From: Burkholderiaceae bacterium
GTDB taxonomy: Bacteria > Pseudomonadota > Gammaproteobacteria > Burkholderiales > Burkholderiaceae_E
Assembly: GCA_021463505.1 (NCBI GenBank)
Contig: JAJTYR010000008.1
Location: 18,812 to 82,811 of the forward strand
Direction: 5' to 3'
Length of the DNA stretch: 64,000 bases
Shown: positions 13,066 through 23,000 of the stretch, piece after piece
Layout: the number at the start of each line of letters is the position of its first letter
Numbering within the stretch: the stretch's first letter is position 1
Made by a program: the position numbers and the translations under genes
The notes under the pieces: generated by a model
The model's database searches: none
What the model saw: the letters and a program-made list of their open reading frames with translations, nothing else
Told to the model about the DNA's origin: nothing

Positions 13066-13599
13066 TCAGGCGCGCAGCCGGGCGAACCGTTGCCGGAACT
13101 TCGCCACCTTGGGCGCCACGACCGCGCGGCAGTAGCCCTGGTGCGGGTTGCGCTCGAAGTAGCGCTGGTGGTACGCCTCGGCCGGATACCAGCGTGCGAG
13201 CGGCGCAAGCTGCGTGACGATCGGCGCATCGAAGATGCGCTCGCGCTCGAGTTCCCCGATCACCTCGCGCGCGTCGCGCTGCTGCGCCTCGTCGACGAAG
13301 AAGATCGCCGAGCGGTATTGCGAGCCCACGTCGTGGCCCTGGCGATCGGGCGTCGTCGGGTCGTGGATGCCGAAGAAGATGCCGAGCAGGTCACGGAAGC
13401 CGATCTTCGCGGGATCGAACTCGATGCGCACCGCCTCGGCGTGCCCGGTGCGGCCGCTGCAGACTTCCTCGTAGCCGGGATCGGGCAGCGAGCCACCGCA
13501 GTAGCCCGATTCGACCGACAGCACGCCCTTCACCTCGAGGAACACGGCCTCCAGGCACCAGAAGCATCCGCCGGCGAGCACCGCCACCTGCCTGTCCAT
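13066..13599 (-). CDS. msrA: Peptide-methionine (S)-S-oxide reductase
   Basis: 177-residue thiol enzyme that repairs methionine-S-sulfoxide in proteins. The catalytic motif GCFWCLE places the nucleophile Cys at residue 12, close to the N-terminus. GHAEAVRIEFDP, FFGIHDPTTPDRQG and the AEAYHQRYFERNP segment follow in family order. The ATG at 13599 gives the usual short lead to GCFWC; ten more codons are open upstream. It has no MsrB neighbour or fusion here. It lies 49 bp from lemA and 30 bp downstream of the flavoprotein gene. Confidence 0.96.
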   Translation of the reverse strand: MDRQVAVLAGGCFWCLEAVFLEVKGVLSVESGYCGGSLPDPGYEEVCSGRTGHAEAVRIEFDPAKIGFRDLLGIFFGIHDPTTPDRQGHDVGSQYRSAIFFVDEAQQRDAREVIGELERERIFDAPIVTQLAPLARWYPAEAYHQRYFERNPHQGYCRAVVAPKVAKFRQRFARLRA

Positions 13600-13629
13600 C
13601 GAAGAGCCTCCGCGAGCCGTTGCGTGCAC

Positions 13630-16005
13630 TCAGTGGGAATGCCCTGCCTGCAGTTGCGCCCTGCGCACGACCTCCTCCTTCGCGCGCTGCACAGTCGTGT
13701 GCAACTGCGTCGCGCCGGTGTGGTATTGCACCGGCCAGCCAATCCCGCGGAAGTCGTAGTCGGCCGCCGCGTGCAGCGTGAAATACGGATCGGCCAGATG
13801 TGGCCGTGCCAGCGCCACCAGGTCGGCGCGCCCGGAGATCAACAGCGTGTTCACCTGGTCGGCGGTGGTGATCGCGCCGACCGCCATCGTCGCGATGCCG
13901 GCCTCGAGCCGTACCTGCTCGGAGAAGGCCGCCTGGTACATGCGTCCGTACACCGGCTTCGAGGCCGGATCGGTCTGGCCGGTGGAGACGTCGATCAGGT
14001 CGCAGCCGGCCGCCTTCATCGCGCGGGCGATCTCCACCGTGTCGGCGCCGGTGGTGCCGCCCTGGATCCAGTCGGTGGCGGAGACCCGCACGCTCATCGG
14101 CTTCGCGCGCGGCCAGACCGCGCGCACGGCCTCGAACACTTCGAGCGGGTAGCGCAACCGGTTGGCGAGCGAGCCGCCGTACGCGTCGCGGCGCCGGTTG
14201 GTGACCGGTGACAGGAAGCTCGCCAGCAGGTAGCCGTGCGCCATGTGGAGCTCGAGCATGTCGAAGGCCGCCTGTTCGGCACGGATCGCCGCGCTGCAGA
14301 ACTGCGCGATCACTTCGTCCATGTCCTCACGGTTCATTTCCCGCGGCACCTGGTTGACGCTGTCACGATACGGCAGCGGCGAGGGCGCCAGCAGCGGCCA
14401 GTTGCGCTGGCCGCAGGACTCGTCGATCGGCCAGTCGGCCTGCTCCCAGCCGACCTGGGTCGAACCCTTGCGGCCGGCGTGACCGATCTGCATGCAGATC
14501 TTCGCTTCCGAGTTCGCGTGCACGAAGTCGACGATCCGCGCGAAGGCCTGCGCCTGCCCGTCGTTCCACAGCCCGGTGCACCCGGGCGTGATCCGGCCCT
14601 CGGGCGACACGCAGGTCATCTCGACGAACACCAGGCCGGCGCCGCCGAGTGCGCGCGAACCGTAGTGCACCAGGTGCCAGTCGTTGGGTACGCCGTCGAT
14701 CGCCGAATACTGCGCCATCGGCGACACGACCACGCGATTCGGCAGCCACATCTCGCGCAGCCGGAACGGGGCGAACATCGGCGGCGCATCGACCCACGCG
14801 GGCCGACCCGCATCGGCGATGCCGAGCCGCTGCGCCTGGTCGCGGTTCCACCATTCGGTGGCTTCCCTGACCACCCCGGCATCGCGAAGCCGCAGGTTCT
14901 CGTAGGTGATCTGCTTGCTGCGCGTGAGCAACGAGACGTGGAACTGCGTCGGCGACATGTGCCAGAAGCGGCGCACGTTCTCGAACCAGACGAGCGAGAC
15001 GTTGGCCGAATGCTGCAGGCGCCCGACTTCGTCGCGGCGCGCCTCCTCGTAGGCGGCCAGCGCGGCGTCGATCTGATCGGCGCGTCCCGCGGCGCCACCG
15101 CGCACGTGCGCAACCATCGCCTGGTTCAGCGCGATCGCATCCTCCAGCGCCAGCTTGGTGCCCGAGCCGATGGTGAAGTGCGCGGTGTGCGCGGCGTCGC
15201 CGAGCAGCACGAACGGCGTCTCGCCGTCGCGGTATCGCCAGCTGCGGCAGGTGATCGTCGGGAACTGGCGCCAGAACGACCGGTTGGCGAGCACCCGCGC
15301 GCCGTTCAGGTCGTCGGCGAAGATCTTCTCGACCAGTGCGACGGTCGCGGCCTCGTCCTGGATGCCCAGCCCGGACGCGAGGAACGCATCGTTGGTGGTC
15401 TCGATCACGATCGTGCTCTCGCCCGGCGTGTACTGGTAGGCGTGCATGTTCCAGATGCCGCCGGGCCCTTCGCGCAGGCTGTAGTAGAAGCCCGGCAGAT
15501 CCATTTTCGCGCCGAGCCAGACGAAACGGTTGGTGCGCAGGTCGACGTCCGGCTGGAAGTGCTGCTTCCAGCCTTCGCGCACCGCGCTGTTGATGCCGTC
15601 GGCCGCCACGACCAGGTCGGCGCCGCGATGCGCATGCACGCCCGGGTCTTCCGTCTGGTAGCGCACGTCGACACCGAGTTCGTCGGCGCGCCGCTGCAGG
15701 ATCTGCAGCAGCGTGAGGCGGCGCACCCCCGAGAAGCCATGCCCCGAGGACTTCATCACCTGCCCCTTGTATTGCACGTAGATGTCGTCCCAGTACGCGA
15801 AGTTGCCGGCGATCTCGCGATGCGTCGGCTCGTCGGCTTCGAGCAGGTTGCCCAGCGTCTCGTCGGAGAGCACGATGCCGAAGCCGAAGGTGTCGTCGGG
15901 CCGGTTGCGCTCGACGACCTGGATCTGCGCGGCCGGAAACGATTTCTTCAGCAGGATCGCCGAATAGAGTCCCGCGGCCCCGCCGCCGATCACGTCGATG
16001 CGCAT
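13630..16005 (-). CDS. Bifunctional FAD monooxygenase / Old-Yellow-Enzyme reductase (2-aminobenzoyl-CoA monooxygenase/reductase or salicylyl-CoA 5-hydroxylase type)
   Basis: 791-residue fusion flavoprotein. Residues 1 to about 395 are a group A aromatic hydroxylase: dinucleotide motif GGGAAG at 7-12, the DG motif VVAADGINSAVR, and the FAD-ribose motif FVLLGDAAHTAHF. Residues from about 405 to the end are an FMN-binding Old Yellow Enzyme barrel: MFAPFRLREMWLPNRVVVSPM, HLVHYGSRALGGAGLV, QIGHAGRKG, and the loop HMAHGYLLASFLSPVTNRR cut here for length. This architecture is known from 2-aminobenzoyl-CoA monooxygenase/reductase and salicylyl-CoA 5-hydroxylase, which act on CoA thioesters. No ligase or thiolase is adjacent, so the substrate is an inference. 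The ATG at 16005 starts the FAD strand. Confidence 0.88.
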   Translation of the reverse strand: MRIDVIGGGAAGLYSAILLKKSFPAAQIQVVERNRPDDTFGFGIVLSDETLGNLLEADEPTHREIAGNFAYWDDIYVQYKGQVMKSSGHGFSGVRRLTLLQILQRRADELGVDVRYQTEDPGVHAHRGADLVVAADGINSAVREGWKQHFQPDVDLRTNRFVWLGAKMDLPGFYYSLREGPGGIWNMHAYQYTPGESTIVIETTNDAFLASGLGIQDEAATVALVEKIFADDLNGARVLANRSFWRQFPTITCRSWRYRDGETPFVLLGDAAHTAHFTIGSGTKLALEDAIALNQAMVAHVRGGAAGRADQIDAALAAYEEARRDEVGRLQHSANVSLVWFENVRRFWHMSPTQFHVSLLTRSKQITYENLRLRDAGVVREATEWWNRDQAQRLGIADAGRPAWVDAPPMFAPFRLREMWLPNRVVVSPMAQYSAIDGVPNDWHLVHYGSRALGGAGLVFVEMTCVSPEGRITPGCTGLWNDGQAQAFARIVDFVHANSEAKICMQIGHAGRKGSTQVGWEQADWPIDESCGQRNWPLLAPSPLPYRDSVNQVPREMNREDMDEVIAQFCSAAIRAEQAAFDMLELHMAHGYLLASFLSPVTNRRRDAYGGSLANRLRYPLEVFEAVRAVWPRAKPMSVRVSATDWIQGGTTGADTVEIARAMKAAGCDLIDVSTGQTDPASKPVYGRMYQAAFSEQVRLEAGIATMAVGAITTADQVNTLLISGRADLVALARPHLADPYFTLHAAADYDFRGIGWPVQYHTGATQLHTTVQRAKEEVVRRAQLQAGHSH

Positions 16006-16088
16006 GTCGCTGCCCCTCGCCAGGTTCGATCCGCCGCAACAGTCCGATTCACTGTCGTACTGCCGTTTGCCGCGGAGTTCCTTCGAGT

Positions 16089-17051
16089 CTAAAGCGTTTT
16101 CGGACCCGCCGCGCAGGTGGTCGTGCCGATGGAGGAATGCGCGAAGACCGGGAGCTGCTGCGCGAGCGGCGTGTCGGCGGCGTCGAGCCCGACGCCGTCG
16201 AGCATCGCCTGCGCTGCGAGCACCCTCAGGTACTGCCGCAACGCCGTGAACCAGGCTTGCTGGCGCAACGCGAGCGCCACCGCGTCGCGCACCGTCTCGT
16301 AGGGCTGCGCGAGCCCGGGCTGGCGCGCCAGCACCTCGACCACGTGCAGGCCGAAGCGGGTTCGCACCAGCCGCGGCAACACGCCGACCACCGGTTGACC
16401 GAACAGCTCGCGCGCCAGTTCGGGCACGCAATCGCCGGCGCACAGCCAGCCGAGCGCTCCACCTTCGGCGCCGCTCGGACAGTTCGACCACTTGCGCGCT
16501 GCGGCGGCGAAGGCGTCGGCGCTGCCGCAGCGGCCGCCGCCCGGGAGGGCCGCGTCGTGGTCGAGGTCAGCCCCGTCGTGACAGCGCAGTTCCAGCAGCA
16601 ACTGTCCGGCGCACTCGAGCAGCGCATGGAGGTCGACGCCAGGCGTGACCGCGAACAGGATGTGGCGCGCCAGCACCCGTTCGCCGCTCGCGTAGCGCCC
16701 CGGATTGGCCGCATGGTGCCTGCGGCAGTCGTCTTCGGAAGGTTCGGGCACGCAAAGCTCGCGCTCGAGCAGCGCCTCGATCGCGGTGGCCGCCGCGTCG
16801 CTCGGCACGCCGTCAGCATGCATCATGTCGCCGGGTGCGAGCAGCCCCGCGCGTTGCGCCCGCTGCCGCAGCAACTCGGTGCAGCCGCGCCGGCGCAGTT
16901 CCGCCGCATCGGGCGGCGTGCCCGGCGCATGCAATGCAACGCCATCGCCTCGCGCGACACCTGCTGCCGGGCCCACGCCGGTCACCGACGGCGCCGCCGC
17001 CGGCCTGTGGAGCTCCACGATCACCATCGGTTCGCCCTTCGTCGTCGACAT
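16089..17051 (-). CDS. PpiC-type peptidyl-prolyl isomerase at the end of the nar operon
   Basis: About 320 residues. The C-terminal half is a parvulin domain: RVLARHILFAVTPG, then WSNCPSGAEGGALGWLCAGDCVPELARELF and a closing RTRFGLHVVEVLAR, the canonical parvulin order. The N-terminal half is helical and SurA/NifM-like. No signal peptide is visible, so a cytoplasmic chaperone for nitrate reductase assembly is plausible. It follows narI after 31 bp on the same strand, an arrangement familiar in betaproteobacterial nar operons. The ATG at 17051 is used; an alternative ATG at 17027 has an AAGGG upstream. Confidence 0.85.
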   Translation of the reverse strand: MSTTKGEPMVIVELHRPAAAPSVTGVGPAAGVARGDGVALHAPGTPPDAAELRRRGCTELLRQRAQRAGLLAPGDMMHADGVPSDAAATAIEALLERELCVPEPSEDDCRRHHAANPGRYASGERVLARHILFAVTPGVDLHALLECAGQLLLELRCHDGADLDHDAALPGGGRCGSADAFAAAARKWSNCPSGAEGGALGWLCAGDCVPELARELFGQPVVGVLPRLVRTRFGLHVVEVLARQPGLAQPYETVRDAVALALRQQAWFTALRQYLRVLAAQAMLDGVGLDAADTPLAQQLPVFAHSSIGTTTCAAGPKTL

Positions 17052-17082
17052 CGCGTCGGTGCGTGGCTCGCGCCGGCCCTCT

Positions 17083-17820
17083 TCAGGCGTCGCCCATCCG
17101 GCGTGCAGACGGCCGGTCGTGGCCTGCCGGAAGGTTCAACCGGCGCGCGCGCACCAGCTGGTACGGACGGAAGGCGTAGGCGATCGACGCGAATCCGCTC
17201 CAGACGTGGACCAGTCGCGTGAACGGAAACACCAGGAACACCGTCATGCCGAGCACCATGTGCAGCTTGAACACCGCACTCACGCCGACCATCAGCTCGG
17301 CGGCGCCCGGGCGGAACGTGACGATGCGCTGCGCCCACTCGGCAAGCACCAGCATCATGCTGCCGTCGAGGTGCTGCCCCGACAACGGAATCGTCGCCAG
17401 CCCCAGCGCCAGTTGCGCCCAGAACAGCCACAGCAGCATCAGGTCGCTTGGCCTCGAAATCGCGCGGATACGCGGGTCGCTGATGCGCCGGTAAAGCAGC
17501 AGCGTGAGCCCCGTCAGCCCCAGCACGCCCGCGATGCCGCCGGAGACCATCGCCAGCACCTGCTTGGCCCCGGTGCCGATGAACGGCTCGTAGACGAAGT
17601 GCGGGGTGAGCATCCCGACGAAGTGGCCGAAGAACAGGAACAGCACGCCGATGTGGAACAGGTTGCTGCCCCAGCGCAGCTGCGCGGCACGCAGCAGCTG
17701 CGAGGAGTCGCTCTTCCAGGTGTACTGGTCGCGGTCGAAGCGGATCAGGCTGCCGACGAAGAACACCGTCAGGCAGACGTACGGATAGATCGCGAAGAAG
17801 AAGGTGTTCATGAAATTCAT
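17083..17820 (-). CDS. narI: Respiratory nitrate reductase gamma subunit (cytochrome b)
   Basis: 245-residue membrane subunit that takes electrons from quinol and anchors NarGH to the inner membrane. Five hydrophobic segments start at residue 6. Histidines in LFHIGVLFLFFGHFVG, and in KLHMVLGMTVFLVFPFTRLVHVW, fit the bis-heme b ligands. The ATG at 17820 overlaps narJ's stop by 4 bases. The C-terminal tail after SIAYAFRPYQLVRAR is slightly longer than in E. coli NarI (225 residues). Confidence 0.95.
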   Translation of the reverse strand: MNFMNTFFFAIYPYVCLTVFFVGSLIRFDRDQYTWKSDSSQLLRAAQLRWGSNLFHIGVLFLFFGHFVGMLTPHFVYEPFIGTGAKQVLAMVSGGIAGVLGLTGLTLLLYRRISDPRIRAISRPSDLMLLWLFWAQLALGLATIPLSGQHLDGSMMLVLAEWAQRIVTFRPGAAELMVGVSAVFKLHMVLGMTVFLVFPFTRLVHVWSGFASIAYAFRPYQLVRARRLNLPAGHDRPSARRMGDA

Positions 17821-18527
17821 CGCGCGACTCCCTGGCGAAGCGGCGCGGCCTGCGGGCGCGTGCCACGGGCACTTTCCACGTCCGCCTGCCTGCGAACGAG
17901 GTGGATCGGCTGCGTGCCATCGGGGCGCGCCTGGCCGCGGATCGAGCAGCCATCGAATGCCGGCGGCTCGGCCCAGGCCTCGTCGAGCGGCTCCTCGGGC
18001 GGCAGCGGCGCGGGGCGCACGCGCTCGCCGCCCAGTTCGAGCACGGCTGCGATCACCGCTGCATAGCGGCTGCGCCGCGCCGCCAGCGCCTGGTAGAGCC
18101 GGTTGATCACCTGCGAGAGCTCGGCCAGGAACTCGCGCGCCACCTTCGGCGGCTGCGTCGACGCGAATTCGAGCACCACCGGCAGGTAGTCGGGCAACTG
18201 GCCCGGGGCGAGCCGCAGGCCGGCGCTCTCGTAGGTGGCGAGCAGGTCGATCATCGCCTGGCCGCGCTCGCGCGAATCGCCGTGCACGTGCTCGAACAGC
18301 AGCAGCGAAGTCGACCGCCCGCGGTCGAAGCACTCGACGTAGTTCGCCTCCACCTCGTACGATTCGCCGTCGTGCAACTCGACGATGAGCGCCGCGAGGG
18401 CTTCGCGGGCCACGGCGCCAAGCGAACGGTCGGCGGCGAAGAACCCGCCGAGTTGCGGCAGCCACTCGCGCAGCCGTGCGTCCGGATAGCCGAGCAGCAG
18501 CGCCAGCGCGCGGCAGGTGTCGTTCAT
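17817..18527 (-). CDS. narJ: Nitrate reductase molybdenum cofactor assembly chaperone
   Basis: 236-residue cytoplasmic chaperone that holds NarGH until the Mo cofactor is inserted. Family motifs are LALLLGYPDARLREW near the start and YVECFDRGRSTSLLLFEHVHG followed by SRERGQAM in the middle, which together define NarJ/NarW. The ATG at 18527 is preferred over a GTG at 18542; a GGAG-type site precedes it (AAGGAGCGCGCC). It is 11 bp from narH's stop and overlaps narI by 4 bases, so the operon is tightly coupled. The C-terminal third is weakly conserved, as is normal for the family. Confidence 0.93.
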   Translation of the reverse strand: MNDTCRALALLLGYPDARLREWLPQLGGFFAADRSLGAVAREALAALIVELHDGESYEVEANYVECFDRGRSTSLLLFEHVHGDSRERGQAMIDLLATYESAGLRLAPGQLPDYLPVVLEFASTQPPKVAREFLAELSQVINRLYQALAARRSRYAAVIAAVLELGGERVRPAPLPPEEPLDEAWAEPPAFDGCSIRGQARPDGTQPIHLVRRQADVESARGTRPQAAPLRQGVAR

Positions 18528-18538
18528 GGCGCGCTCCT

Positions 18539-20062
18539 TCACAGCGTGGCCTTGACCGGGATCGTGCGCTTCCTGCCGGCGCCGAACAGGCTGGTGCGGG
18601 TGGAACCTTCCGAACAGCCGTTGCCGAACGAAAAACCACAGCCACCGCGCACGTCGAATGCATTCTCGGCGTACTCGCGGTGCGCTGTCGGGATCACGAA
18701 ACGGTCCTCGTAGTTCGCGATGGCCATCACCTGGTACATCGTTGCGACCTGTGCGGGCGTGAGCCCGACCTGTTCGAGCACCGTCAGGTTCTCGCGGCCC
18801 TCGACGTGCCGGTCGCGCTGGTACGCGCGCATGGCCAGCATCCGCTCGAGCGCGCGCACCACCGGCTCGGTGTCGCCCGCGGTGAGCAGGTTCGCCAGGT
18901 AGCGGATCGGAATGCGCAACTGCCCGACGTCGGGGATCTGGCCGTTCACCCCGATCTCACCGGCGTTCGCCGCGGCCGAAATCGGCGACAGCGGCGGCAC
19001 GTACCAGACCATCGGCAGCGTGCGGTACTCCGGGTGCAGCGGCAACGCCACCTTCCAGTCGACCGCCATCCGGTAGACCGGGCTGTTGCGCGCGGCCTCG
19101 AGCCACGCGTCGGGCACCCCGTCGACGCGCGCCTGCGCGATCACCGCCGGGTCGTCCGGGTCGAGGAACAGGTCGAGCTGCGCCTGGTACAGGTCGCGGT
19201 CGTGCTCGACGCTGGCGGCCGCCTCGATGCGGTCGGCGTCGTACAGCAGCACGCCGAGGTAGCGGATGCGCCCGACGCAGGTCTCTGAGCAGACGGTGGG
19301 CTGCCCGGCCTCGATGCGCGGATAGCAGAAGATGCACTTCTCGGCCTTGCCGGTCTGCCAGTTGTAGTAGATCTTCTTGTACGGGCAGCCCGACACGCAC
19401 ATGCGCCAGCCGCGGCACTTGTCCTGGTCGATCAGCACGATCCCGTCTTCCTCGCGCTTGTAGATCGACCCCGATGGGCACGACGCGACGCAGGCCGGGT
19501 TCAGGCAGTGCTCGCACAGCCTGGGCAGGTACATCATGAAGGTGTTCTCGAACTGCCCGTAGATCTCCTTCTGCACCTCGTCGAAGTTGCGGTCCTTCGA
19601 GCGCTTCGCGAACTCGCCGCCGAGGATTTCCTCCCAGTTCGGGCCCCATTCGATCTTCTGCATCCGCTCGCCGGTGATCAGGCTCCTCGGCCGCGCGGTC
19701 GGCGCCGCCGTCATCTCGGGCGCCGCGTGCAGGTGGTCGTAGTCGAAGGTGAACGGCTCGTAGTAGTCGTCGATCTGCGGCAGGTCGGGGTTCGCGAAGA
19801 TGCGCATCAGCAGCTGCCACCTGCCGCCCTGGCGCGGGCGGATCGAGCCGTCGGCGCGGCGCACCCAGCCGCCGTTCCAGCGATCCTGGTTCTCCCACTC
19901 CTTCGGATAACCGATCCCGGGCTTGGTCTCGACGTTGTTGAACCACGCGTACTCCACGCCCGCGCGGCTGGTCCAGACGTTCTTGCAGGTGACCGAACAG
20001 GTGTGGCAGCCGATGCACTTGTCCAGGTTCAGCACCATGCCGATCTGCGCGCGCACTTTCAT
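18539..20062 (-). CDS. narH: Respiratory nitrate reductase beta subunit (four iron-sulfur clusters)
   Basis: 507-residue electron-transfer subunit. Four Cys groups are visible in order: CIGCHTCSVTCKNVW (residues 16-30), CEHCLNPACVASC, CRGWRMCVSGCP and CIFCYPRIEAGQ followed by CSETCVG. The Trp in the CxxW group is the signature of the [3Fe-4S] cluster in respiratory NarH. Its ATG at 20062 overlaps the narG stop by 4 bases. Length and order match E. coli NarH (512), and no cluster ligand appears to be missing. Confidence 0.97.
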   Translation of the reverse strand: MKVRAQIGMVLNLDKCIGCHTCSVTCKNVWTSRAGVEYAWFNNVETKPGIGYPKEWENQDRWNGGWVRRADGSIRPRQGGRWQLLMRIFANPDLPQIDDYYEPFTFDYDHLHAAPEMTAAPTARPRSLITGERMQKIEWGPNWEEILGGEFAKRSKDRNFDEVQKEIYGQFENTFMMYLPRLCEHCLNPACVASCPSGSIYKREEDGIVLIDQDKCRGWRMCVSGCPYKKIYYNWQTGKAEKCIFCYPRIEAGQPTVCSETCVGRIRYLGVLLYDADRIEAAASVEHDRDLYQAQLDLFLDPDDPAVIAQARVDGVPDAWLEAARNSPVYRMAVDWKVALPLHPEYRTLPMVWYVPPLSPISAAANAGEIGVNGQIPDVGQLRIPIRYLANLLTAGDTEPVVRALERMLAMRAYQRDRHVEGRENLTVLEQVGLTPAQVATMYQVMAIANYEDRFVIPTAHREYAENAFDVRGGCGFSFGNGCSEGSTRTSLFGAGRKRTIPVKATL

Positions 20063-23000
20063 GGGTGTTCTCCCCGGGTCGTGCCCGCCGGCTGGTCGAG
20101 CCAGTCGATCTTCGCCATCCTGCGCACCACCACGAACTCGTCGCGATTGGTGCCGATGGTGCCGTAGTAGTTGAAGCCGTAGCTGTACTGCGCGTAGCCG
20201 CCGATCATGTGCGTGGGCTTGAGCACCACGCGCGTGACCGAGTTGTGGATGCCGCCGCGCGCCCCGGTGATCTCCGAGCCCGGCGTGTTGATCGTCTTCT
20301 CCTGCGCGTGATACATCATCACCATGCCGGGCTTGACCCGCTGGCTGACCACCGCGCGCGCGGCGATCGCGCCGTTGGCGTTGAACAGCTCGACCCAGTC
20401 GTTGTCGACGATGCCGGCACTGCGCGCGTCGTCCTCGGAGAGCCAGATCACCGGCCCGCCGCGGTTCAGCGTGAGCATGATCAGGTTGTCGGTGTAGGTG
20501 GAGTGGATGCCCCACTTCTGGTGCGGCGTGATGAAGTTCAGCGCGATCTCCGGGTTGCCGTTGGGCTTGCGGCCCATCACCACGCCCACCGCCTTCAGGT
20601 CGACCGGCGGACGATAGCTGGCGAAGCCTTCGCCGAACTCGCGCATCCACGCGTGGTCCTGGTAGAACTGCTGGCGACCGCTCAGCGTGCGCCACGGAAT
20701 CAGTTCGTGGACGTTGGTGTAGCCGGCGTTGTACGAGACCTTCTCGCTCTCGAGCCCCGACCAGGTCGGCGACGAGATGATCTTGCGCGGTTGTGCCTGG
20801 ATGTCGCGGAAGCGGATCTTCTCGTCCTCGCGGTGCAGCGCCAGGTGCGCGTGCTCGCGACCGGTGATCTTCGACAGCGCTTCCCAGGCCTTCACGGCGA
20901 CCTGGCCGTTGGTCTCCGGCGCGAGCATCATCACCGTCTCGGCCGCGTCGATGTCGGTGACGATGCGCGGCAGGCCCTGCGTGGCGCCCGGATCGGTGAC
21001 CGCGCCGTTCAGTTCGGCCAGCGCGCGCACCTCGTCCTCGGTGTTCCACGCGATGCCCTTGCCGCCGTTGCCGATGCGGCTCATCAGGGGCCCGAGCGCG
21101 GTGAATCGCCGGTACGTGTTCGGGTAGTCGCGCTCGACCACCGCGATCTGCGGCGCGGTGCGTCCGGGTTCGAGCTCGCACTCGCCGCGCTTCCAGTCGC
21201 GCACCTCGAGCGGCTGCGCGAGTTCGCCGGGCGTGTCGTGCATCATCGGTGCGAGCACCACCTCCTTTTCGGCGCCGAGGTGCCCGACGCACACCTCGCT
21301 GAACTTCTTCGCGAAACCCTTGTAGATCTCCCAGTCGCTGCGCGCCTGCCACGCCGGATCCACCGCGGTGGACAGCGGGTGGATGAACGGATGCATGTCG
21401 CTGGTGTTCAGGTCGTTCTTCTCGTACCAGGTGGCCGTCGGCAGCACGACGTCCGAGTACAGGCAGGTGGTGCTCATGCGGAAGTCCAGCGTCACCAGCA
21501 GATCGAGCTTGCCCTCGGGCGCCTGGGCGTGCCAGCGCACTTCGCGCGGCTTCGCGTCGTCGGGGCCGAGGTCGCGACCCTGCACGCCGTGGCTGGTGCC
21601 GAGCAGGTGGCGCAGGAAGTACTCGTGGCCCTTGCCCGAGGAGCCGAGCAGGTTCGAGCGCCAGACGAACAGGTTGCGCGGCCAGTTGGCCGGGTCGTCG
21701 GGGTCCTCGCAGCTGAGCTGCAGCGACCCGTCCTTCAGTCCCCGCGTCACGTAGTCCTTCGGGTCGACTCCGGCCACCTGCGCGTCGCGAACCACCTGCA
21801 ACGGATTGGTCTTCAACTGCGGCGCCGAGGGCAGCCAGCCCATGCGCTCGGCGCGCACGTTGTAGTCGATCATCGATCCGCGCGCGGCGTCGGGCGCGGC
21901 CAGCGGCGAGACGATCTCTTCCACGCCGAGCCGCTCGTAGCGCCACTGGTCGGTGTGCGCATAGAAGAAACTGGTCGAGTTCTGCTGGCGCGGCGGCCGG
22001 ATCCAGTCGAGCGCGAACGCCAGTGCGGTCCATCCGGTCTGCGGCCTGAGCTTTTCCTGGCCCACGTAGTGCGCCCAGCCACCCCCGGTCTGGCCCACGC
22101 AGCCGCACAGCATCAGCATGTTGATGATGCCGCGATAGTTCATGTCGCTGTGGTACCAGTGGTTCATCCCGGCCCCGATGATCACCATCGAACGGCCCCG
22201 GGTCCGGTCGGCGTTGTCGGCGAACTGCCGTGCCACCGCGATCGCCTGCGCGCGCGGCACGCCGGTGATGCGCTCCTGCCAGGCCGGCGTGTACGGCCGG
22301 TCGCTGTCGTAGTCGTCGGCCGCGCTCCCGTCGGGCAGGCCGCGCGCCACGCCGTAGTGGGCGGCGAGCAGGTCGAACACGGTGGCGGCCAGCACCTCGC
22401 GGCGCACGCCGTCCTGCACGAGCGTGAGCCGCGCTGCCGGCACCTGGCGCCGCAGCACCGAGGCACCCTGGTCGTTGGCCTGGAAGTGCGGCGTCTCGAT
22501 GCCGCCGAAATACGGGAAACCGACGGTGACCACCTCGTGCGCCTGCGCCGCGTCGTCGATCAGCGACAGCGCCAGCTTCACTTCGGCGCCGCCGCGCGCC
22601 TCGCGGCTCTCCAGGTTCCACTTGCCGGCGTCGTTGCGACCGTCCCTGCCCCAGCGAAAGCCGATCGATCCGTGGGGCACGACCACCGCGCCGCTGCGGT
22701 CGAACGCCACCGTCTTCCACTCGGGGTGGTTGTCCTGTCCGAACGCGCCGTCGAAGTCGCTCGCGCGCAGGTAGCGATCGGGTGCGAGCACCTTCGTGCC
22801 GTCGGCCAGCGTGACTTCGCGCAACTGCACCAGCAGCGGCAGGTCAGTGTAGCGGCGTGCGTAGTCGTCGAAGTACGCCGAGCGTCGATCGAAGTAGAAC
22901 TCCTTCAGGATCACGTGGCCCATCGCCATTGCCAGCGCCGCATCGGTGCCCTGCTTCGGGTGCAGCCACAGGTCGGCGAGCTTCGAGACCTCGGCGTAAT

